From positions 1-38,352 of the forward strand of contig JAGBGN010000057.1 in assembly GCA_017935945.1 (NCBI GenBank): 38,352 nucleotides of DNA, written 5' to 3'. Source of the stretch: Candidatus Methanomethylophilaceae archaeon (GTDB taxonomy: Archaea > Thermoplasmatota > Thermoplasmata > Methanomassiliicoccales > Methanomethylophilaceae). The notes below the pieces were generated by a model, which saw nothing but the letters and a program-made list of their open reading frames with translations, was not told the origin of the DNA and did no database searches. The translations under genes and the position numbers were made by a program. Positions 33,822 to 38,352 of the stretch are shown here, piece by piece (the first letter of the stretch is position 1; each line of letters begins with the position of its first letter).

Positions 33822-34428
33822 GAGAACCTACCTCGTACGTGCACGGCAACCCGTCCGGCGTGGAACCGTCATGACGGTTCACCACCGCACAATCGATCCC
33901 TGCGGCCTTCGCAGCCGCAGGATCGTTCGGACTGTCCCCCACGTAGAGCACATCATCGAGTGGGATCCCGAAGAAGTCAAGGGCCTTCTGTATCGGATCC
34001 GGATGGGGTTTGTGACGTTCCGTATCATCGAATCCCACTATGAACTCGGGTATGTCCCCCATGCCCCAGTCGCCCATCAGACGTTCTATCTTGTAACGCT
34101 TCTTTCCGGAAACGATACCGATGCGTGCACCACGCCTGACCAGTTCCTCCAGGACCTTCCTGGTCTCCGGGAACGGTTTGGCCGTCAGATACGCATCCGA
34201 TTGGACGACCTTCATGAACTCATCGGTGTAGGTATCGTACAGGGCGGGATCGCCGACGTACTTGTCGAACACCTGGTCCATGCTGAGGCCGAGGGTACCC
34301 TGGAAGAGAGAAGGAGTGTATCCGACACCCACCGCCGGAAGGGCCCTCATGAGGATGGCCTCGATACCGGCGCTGGTGTCGAAAAGGGTGTTGTCGAAAT
34401 CGAACAGGTACAGGGAGTAACGTCTCAT
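33799..34428 (-). CDS. HAD-superfamily phosphatase (phosphoglycolate phosphatase-like)
   Basis: This 209-residue hydrolase removes phosphate from a small substrate. Motif I is 'LFDFDNTLFD' (nucleophile Asp10, acid Asp12), motif II 'IGIVSGKK', motif III the Lys in 'RHKPHPDPI', and motif IV 'YVGDSPND'. The cap inserted between motifs I and II is of the C1 helical type, as in phosphoglycolate and pyrophosphate phosphatases. Its ATG overlaps the stop of the MenG-like gene (ATGA), so it is translated from the prenyl-quinone-type operon. A phosphate-removal step in that pathway is therefore possible, but a housekeeping role is equally so. Confidence 0.87.
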   Translation of the reverse strand: MRRYSLYLFDFDNTLFDTSAGIEAILMRALPAVGVGYTPSLFQGTLGLSMDQVFDKYVGDPALYDTYTDEFMKVVQSDAYLTAKPFPETRKVLEELVRRGARIGIVSGKKRYKIERLMGDWGMGDIPEFIVGFDDTERHKPHPDPIQKALDFFGIPLDDVLYVGDSPNDPAAAKAAGIDCAVVNRHDGSTPDGLPCTYEVGSLTGILDC

Positions 34429-35174
34429 TTCGTACCAACGTAGATGTTGACGGCACCGAAGCTCTTCACATAGAACCTGGCATCATCGAATCCGGCCTTC
34501 CTGAACACCTTGACCATGTCCTCACCGTAGGGGAATCCCTCGATTGAGGTGGTGAGCCACTCGTATGCGGACTGCCTCCCATCTATGGACTTGCCCTTGT
34601 CGTACTTGCGACCCATCCTCTTAACCCTCTTCATGTAGATGTTGTATCCGAAACGGACGATGGGGTTCTTGGGCTTGGACAGTTCGGCGACGATGACCTT
34701 GCCACCGGGTGCGAGGACACGGTGCATCTCGGAAACGGCCTGGAGGATGTCCGTGACGTTCCTGAGCATGTATCCGGAGGTCACGAGATTTACCGAGTTG
34801 TCTTCGATGTCGAGGGCGAGTGCATCCCCAACCCTCCAATCGATCTTGACCGGCAGGTCGAGCTCCGCTTCCTTGATTGCGGCGAGCTCCAGCATACGGG
34901 GGGTGATGTCCACACCGATGACCTCTGAACCGGCCCCTGCGGTCCTGGCCACGTGGAATGCGATCTCGCCTGTACCGGTACCGACATCGAGACACCTCTT
35001 TCCGTGGATGTCTCCGGCCTTCTTCATCATGAACTTGTGCCATCCCTGGACCATTCCCATGGACATGATCTCGTTCATCTCGTCGTAGTACTCGGCAATC
35101 TCTGTGAACACATCCTTGATGTACTCCTCTTTGCCCTCGAACTGGTTTCCCTTCTTCAACTCCTCTTCAACCAT
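34425..35174 (-). CDS. menG: MenG/UbiE-family C-methyltransferase
   Basis: This 249-residue S-adenosylmethionine-dependent methyltransferase matches enzymes that methylate the ring of demethylmenaquinone or ubiquinone precursors. The SAM-binding motif is 'CLDVGTGTGEIAFHVA' (61-76). Others are 'VIGVDITPRMLELA', 'GDALALDIEDNSVNLVTSGYMLRNV' and 'HRVLAPGGKVIVAELSKP'. The last is very typical of UbiE/MenG. The gene starts one base after the MenA-like stop and overlaps the HAD gene start. The ring substrate is uncertain, as methanogens of this type are not known to make menaquinone. Confidence 0.88.
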   Translation of the reverse strand: MVEEELKKGNQFEGKEEYIKDVFTEIAEYYDEMNEIMSMGMVQGWHKFMMKKAGDIHGKRCLDVGTGTGEIAFHVARTAGAGSEVIGVDITPRMLELAAIKEAELDLPVKIDWRVGDALALDIEDNSVNLVTSGYMLRNVTDILQAVSEMHRVLAPGGKVIVAELSKPKNPIVRFGYNIYMKRVKRMGRKYDKGKSIDGRQSAYEWLTTSIEGFPYGEDMVKVFRKAGFDDARFYVKSFGAVNIYVGTK

Positions 35175-35175
35175 T

Positions 35176-36096
35176 TCAGATCACCAATGGAAGTAACTCG
35201 GTCTGTATAAGATATCCTATGACCAGGAGAACACCGAAATGCCAATTGAGCTTGAAGCACAGCGGCACCAACATGAATCCCGCATGGGGGTCGGTGGGGG
35301 CATCAAGACTGTTCCTGTACAGCTTGTTGAGGTCATAGATGGTGATTAATGCAAGCAGGCAACCGAGCGGTGCCACGCCCGCGACGATCAATATTATGAG
35401 CAACGGGAACGGGACGATGTTCTCGAAAAGGTAGAGCCTCATAGCGTTCTCGTACGACATACGTCCACTGAGAGTCCCAACATTGCTCTTCTTGTCCTCG
35501 TGATAGTCACGGACCTCGTTCCCGCATAGGACACCAGTTATCATGAACGCATTGGGCAACGATAGGAGGAAGACCTCCATGGAGAACAGGTCGCCCGTGA
35601 GGACATAGTATGTACCCAAGGGCATCAGGAGTCCCATCATCAGGAACACGCTGGCCTGTCCCAATCCGAGGTACTTGTACGATCCACACACTGTGTACGT
35701 TCCGGCACCGATTATTCCCAGGATACCATAGATGAGGATCTCCCATCCGCAATGCCATATGAAGACGAGACCTATCAGACAGGTTATCCCTATGCATGCG
35801 GCACCCATCTTCAGAACGGATTTCGGTTTGAGGACACCTGTGACGAGTTCAGGAGAACGGGTCTCGTTCTCCACCGTGTCGATTCCGTTCTTGAAATCGC
35901 CGTAGGTGTTCAGCAGATTGGCCGCAGACTGGAGGAGACAACCTCCGATCAGGACCAGTATGAACATTATTATGTCGAAACTGCCATGGTGAAGGGCCAC
36001 CGCCCCTCCGATCAGGACGGGTACGACGGCACCGTGAAGTGTCCACGGTCTGAATGCATTGAACCAACCGGCCTTCACAGGCCTGACTCCCGACAT
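35176..36096 (-). CDS. menA: MenA-like UbiA-family prenyltransferase
   Basis: This 306-residue membrane enzyme joins a polyprenyl chain to an aromatic ring. The first Asp-rich motif is 'NLLNTYGDFKNGIDT' (60-74) and the second 'GNEVRDYHEDKKSNVGTLSG'; both are typical of MenA (1,4-dihydroxy-2-naphthoate prenyltransferase). About eight or nine membrane helices are visible. A TATA box (GTTTAATATAG, 36116-36126 on the minus strand) lies about 25 bp before the ATG, so transcription is leaderless. It heads an operon with a MenG-type methyltransferase and a HAD phosphatase, as expected for two late steps in building a quinone-like carrier. Confidence 0.9.
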   Translation of the reverse strand: MSGVRPVKAGWFNAFRPWTLHGAVVPVLIGGAVALHHGSFDIIMFILVLIGGCLLQSAANLLNTYGDFKNGIDTVENETRSPELVTGVLKPKSVLKMGAACIGITCLIGLVFIWHCGWEILIYGILGIIGAGTYTVCGSYKYLGLGQASVFLMMGLLMPLGTYYVLTGDLFSMEVFLLSLPNAFMITGVLCGNEVRDYHEDKKSNVGTLSGRMSYENAMRLYLFENIVPFPLLIILIVAGVAPLGCLLALITIYDLNKLYRNSLDAPTDPHAGFMLVPLCFKLNWHFGVLLVIGYLIQTELLPLVI

Positions 36097-36161
36097 GAGA
36101 CGATGATTGTCATCCCTATATTAAACAGGAGATGCCGATTCATCTCGAATGAAATTAATTA

Positions 36162-36189
36162 TTTATCGATAAACGATAAATTAAATACC
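36162..36189 (+). promoter_or_regulatory. Promoter with overlapping inverted repeats before the BASS transporter
   Basis: TTTATCGATAAA (36162-36173) is a perfect palindrome. Its left arm TTTATCG also pairs with CGATAAA (36174-36180) across five bases. The TATA box AAATTAAATACC follows directly (36178-36189), about 28 bp before the ATG at 36212. It looks like an operator with two registers, upstream of and touching the core promoter. Confidence 0.5.
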
Positions 36190-36211
36190 ACCTCGTCCGT
36201 TCATCAGGACA

Positions 36212-37180
36212 ATGTCGATAGTAAAACTGCTCACCAGCAGTGCATTCATGATGTCACTGGCACTCATCGTGGCCCTCATCACCAACTTCGCAGGTTGGTT
36301 CCCATCCGAGACGCTCGATGCCAACATACGCTCCAATCTGACGATCATCATACTGGCGGCGATGCTGACGGTTTCCCTTTCCAGGATCCCGTACAAGAAT
36401 CTCAACCCCCTTGCCCACAAACGTTCCGTCGCAAGGGCCATCGCATTGATACTGATCGCCTCCATCATCCCGCTCGTGGGATACTACGCCCTGAAGGACA
36501 CCGAGTACGGAGCCCAGGCCATGGGTCTGGTCTTCCTCGCCGCAACACCCTTCGCGGCTTCCGTCGCACCCCTGTCGTACATCCTCAGGGGAGATATGGA
36601 ACATGCACTCAGGGGGACCATAGTGGTCTATGTGATCTCACTCCTGTGGATCCCGTTCATCGTGTGGATCACCCTTGGCGAGATCATCGACATCAAGAAC
36701 GTGTTCATCACCGTGATCGAACTCATCGGCGTCCCGCTCGTGCTCTCAAGGCTCCTCACGAGGTTCGAGATCAGCAGGGACATCATGGCCACGTTCCTCA
36801 ACTGCTGTATCTTCACGACGGTCTGGCTCTCTGTCGGCTCCACCAACTTCGCCGGCAGCAGTGCATTCATATTCCTCGTCTTCGCGATAATCGCAGCCCT
36901 CAGGTCCTTCGGACTCGGATGCGGACTCGAGGTCGCGGAGAAGCGCATCGGCATCCCATGGGCCCAGAGGGTCACCGACATCCTGATGGTGTCCTACAAG
37001 AACAAGGGAATCGCAATCGCCACGTGCATGGCCGTTCTCGGACCCACCGGACTCGCACCCCTTGCCATGGTGGCCATAGCAACCTCAGTCATCGTGGAGA
37101 TCAGCTGGGTCATCTTCATGGATTCGATACTCTTCAGCAAGAAACGTATGATGAAGGAACTCGAATCAGAAGCCTGTTGA
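36212..37180 (+). CDS. BASS-family (bile acid:sodium symporter-like) membrane transporter
   Basis: This 322-residue membrane protein has about nine to ten helices. Features matching BASS/SBF transporters are the N-terminal 'MLTVSLSRIP', the mid-protein 'FLAATPFAASVAPLSYILRGD', where the unwound crossing helix has Pro and small residues, and the C-terminal repeat 'MVSYKNKGIAIATCMAVLGP', equivalent to 'GxQNxxLA' in the family. The substrate could be an organic anion, keto acid or amino acid precursor; it cannot be fixed. It is divergent from the MenA-like operon and has its own promoter with inverted repeats. Confidence 0.8.
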   Translation: MSIVKLLTSSAFMMSLALIVALITNFAGWFPSETLDANIRSNLTIIILAAMLTVSLSRIPYKNLNPLAHKRSVARAIALILIASIIPLVGYYALKDTEYGAQAMGLVFLAATPFAASVAPLSYILRGDMEHALRGTIVVYVISLLWIPFIVWITLGEIIDIKNVFITVIELIGVPLVLSRLLTRFEISRDIMATFLNCCIFTTVWLSVGSTNFAGSSAFIFLVFAIIAALRSFGLGCGLEVAEKRIGIPWAQRVTDILMVSYKNKGIAIATCMAVLGPTGLAPLAMVAIATSVIVEISWVIFMDSILFSKKRMMKELESEAC

Positions 37181-37191
37181 AAACATCGACA

Positions 37192-37419
37192 TCAATCCCG
37201 GAGGTCCCCCTCCGGGTCTTCCACATATTCTAGGATGTCACCGGGTTGACAATCCAGGGCACGGCAGATCCCATTGAGGGTGGAGAACCTTATAGCCGAT
37301 ATCTTCCCGGTCTTGATGTTGGACAGGTTGACGTTGGATATCCCCACAAGCTCCGCCAACTGGTTCAAAGACATCTTGCGGTCAGCCATGACCCTGTCCA
37401 ATCTGAGGATTATCGCCAT
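37192..37419 (-). CDS. Xre-family HTH regulator (YozG-like)
   Basis: This 75-residue DNA-binding protein is little more than one helix-turn-helix: 'MSLNQLAELVGISNVNLSNIKTGKISAIRFSTLNGICRALDCQPGDILEY'. It is typical of small Cro/CI-type regulators. It follows a DUF2975 membrane protein gene by 9 bases, a pairing seen widely in bacteria (YoaS/YozG type) and in some archaea. The pair probably works together, the membrane protein perhaps sensing or tethering, but that is inference. Confidence 0.9.
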   Translation of the reverse strand: MAIILRLDRVMADRKMSLNQLAELVGISNVNLSNIKTGKISAIRFSTLNGICRALDCQPGDILEYVEDPEGDLRD

Positions 37420-37428
37420 CGGAAAACC

Positions 37429-37926
37429 TCACAGAGTCTCATCGGACTCCTTCTGCAGGAGACCGCCGTACCTGAATATCAGTGCCAGGCAGTACATGAC
37501 CACACATACCAGCAGGGAGCCCAGACAGAGGAAGATGGCATTGGACACGCTTCCATGGGCGAAGTACTCGAGCACCGCGAGGAATACGGAGGATACCAGA
37601 TATGTCCATGAAAGGGCCTTGAGACGGTCGACATTGCCCTGGGTGAAAGGACTGTGGTTCCTCTGGATGGAATCCATGAACCCGCACACTATCCTGAGTG
37701 TTATGAAACCCATCACCAGGATGAGGAGAGCCTCCATGGAGGCTATGGGGGACATGTCCCCACCTATCCATCCGGAAACCTCATCTGCGAAGCCATCCGA
37801 CAACAGGGATGCCACACCGAGGATGACAGTGGCCGCGATGATCAGACCTAGGACGACCTGACCGGCGAACATGACCTTCGATGCATACATGCACACCTTC
37901 TTCAGAGTGTTCAGATCGCCCTTCAT
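37429..37926 (-). CDS. DUF2975-family membrane protein
   Basis: This 165-residue protein has four membrane helices (about 17-41, 64-84, 110-128 and 134-152). The segment 'DSIQRNHSPFTQGNVDRLKALSW' after the second helix is the hallmark of DUF2975 ('NPFxxxNVxRLK'). It is encoded just before a small Xre regulator, the usual partner. A ribosome-binding sequence (GAGGTGTCTGT) precedes the ATG, and the PH-domain gene ends 9 bases upstream. The three genes probably form one operon. The biochemical role is unknown. Confidence 0.88.
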   Translation of the reverse strand: MKGDLNTLKKVCMYASKVMFAGQVVLGLIIAATVILGVASLLSDGFADEVSGWIGGDMSPIASMEALLILVMGFITLRIVCGFMDSIQRNHSPFTQGNVDRLKALSWTYLVSSVFLAVLEYFAHGSVSNAIFLCLGSLLVCVVMYCLALIFRYGGLLQKESDETL

Positions 37927-37935
37927 ACAGACACC

Positions 37936-38301
37936 TCAGGAGAGTGACTTCGTGATGCAGCTGCTGATGTCCACGAGGTCGTTCCCGTCATCGAATTCGA
38001 ACCTGATGTCCTGACCCCCGACCCTGAGGACCAATGCCCCATCGTTGCCTATATCGCCATGTCCCTCGACGGAGAAGATGTCCACCTTAGAGTATGGGAT
38101 CACCGTGACATCGATCTTCTTGCCTGTGATACCCCTGACATTGACGATGAGCACCTTCCGATCCGTGAAAGTCACCTGGAAATCGGAACCCTTGTACAAC
38201 CCGATGCTGGCCTCCCCCGGGATCATGAGGTCGGCGGCACTCCTGTGCTGTTCATCAGTCCTACGGAGCTTCTCGATTCTGTCCTTCTCGAAGTTCATCA
38301 T
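37936..38301 (-). CDS. Bacterial PH-domain-like protein
   Basis: This protein of about 121 residues has a single beta-rich domain: 'GLYKGSDFQVTFTDRKVLIVNVRGITGKKIDVTVIPYSKVDIFSVEG', with 'IPYSKV' typical of bacterial PH domains, followed by a closing helix ('DLVDISSCITKSLS'). The start could be any of three in-frame ATGs (38322, 38301 or 38298). I use 38301 because the TATA-like GATTAATC near 38326-38333 would lie upstream, and GGTGTGA precedes it. It heads the DUF2975/HTH operon with 9-base gaps. Such domains may bind proteins or lipids. The function is unknown. Confidence 0.72.
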   Translation of the reverse strand: MMNFEKDRIEKLRRTDEQHRSAADLMIPGEASIGLYKGSDFQVTFTDRKVLIVNVRGITGKKIDVTVIPYSKVDIFSVEGHGDIGNDGALVLRVGGQDIRFEFDDGNDLVDISSCITKSLS

Positions 38302-38352
38302 GGTATCACACCCGTATGGCATCCGGGATTAATCAATCATCCCATACCAGAT

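Noticed and set aside
35752-37233. Long plus-strand frame (493 codons) across the MenA and BASS genes
   Set aside because: It overlaps two well-recognised genes in another frame or on the other strand; its product is Arg/His/Pro-rich with no domain pattern. It is a codon-bias shadow.
1-38352. CRISPR array, insertion sequence, integrase or attachment site
   Set aside because: No regularly spaced repeats, transposase or integrase motifs, or tRNA-linked direct repeats were seen on reading both strands.

Overview
The window looks like chromosomal DNA of a gut or rumen methanogen of the order Methanomassiliicoccales (Thermoplasmata), probably Methanomethylophilaceae. This comes from reading the sequence; no search was run. 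The support is: archaeal-type S-adenosylmethionine synthetase, archaeal-type valyl-tRNA synthetase, TATA boxes about 22-30 bp upstream of many start codons (leaderless transcription), a tRNA without encoded CCA, and a giant BspA-like/InlB-B-repeat surface protein of the kind common in host-associated members of this order. Of 33 protein genes, 31 end in TGA, two in TAA and none in TAG. That fits a lineage that decodes UAG as pyrrolysine.

Layout. 1-6.6 kb: one 2163-residue secreted repeat protein on the minus strand. 6.9-11.05 kb: a tight plus-strand four-gene operon of zinc-ribbon proteins, a coiled-coil protein and an SPFH/virion-core-like protein, ending in a perfect hairpin. This is the best candidate for a poorly described system, perhaps a membrane-stress or scaffold assembly. 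A 47-codon zinc-ribbon gene with its own promoter lies just downstream on the other strand. 11.6-14.1 kb: an MMPL/RND-type transporter. 14.25-15.47 kb: an isocitrate/isopropylmalate dehydrogenase-family gene broken by a one-base frameshift. 15.6-17.5 kb: an ABC-2 exporter (ATPase plus permease). 17.67 kb: tRNA-Gly(GCC).

17.9-22.7 kb: two paralogous DEAD-box RNA helicases with DbpA-type C-terminal RNA-binding domains flank a HipA-like kinase. The second helicase is followed at once by a CDP-alcohol phosphatidyltransferase. 22.7-23.2 kb: a small charged protein between palindrome-rich DNA and a structured region ending in a terminator. 23.2-25.8 kb: valyl-tRNA synthetase with a degenerate KMSKS motif. 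26-29.5 kb: a TIM-barrel protein, a DUF4443-like winged-helix protein, S-adenosylmethionine synthetase, and a divergent HTH-CBS regulator whose TATA box lies inside a 20-bp perfect palindrome.

29.5-34 kb: RNase Z with a small zinc protein, a short FNT-family channel with a GNAT acetyltransferase, a small PH-like membrane protein and a Sel1-repeat protein. 34-36.1 kb: an operon of MenA-type prenyltransferase, MenG/UbiE-type methyltransferase and HAD phosphatase, which suggests a prenylated lipid-soluble carrier. 36.2-38.3 kb: a BASS-family transporter, then a DUF2975/Xre-HTH pair and a PH-domain protein.
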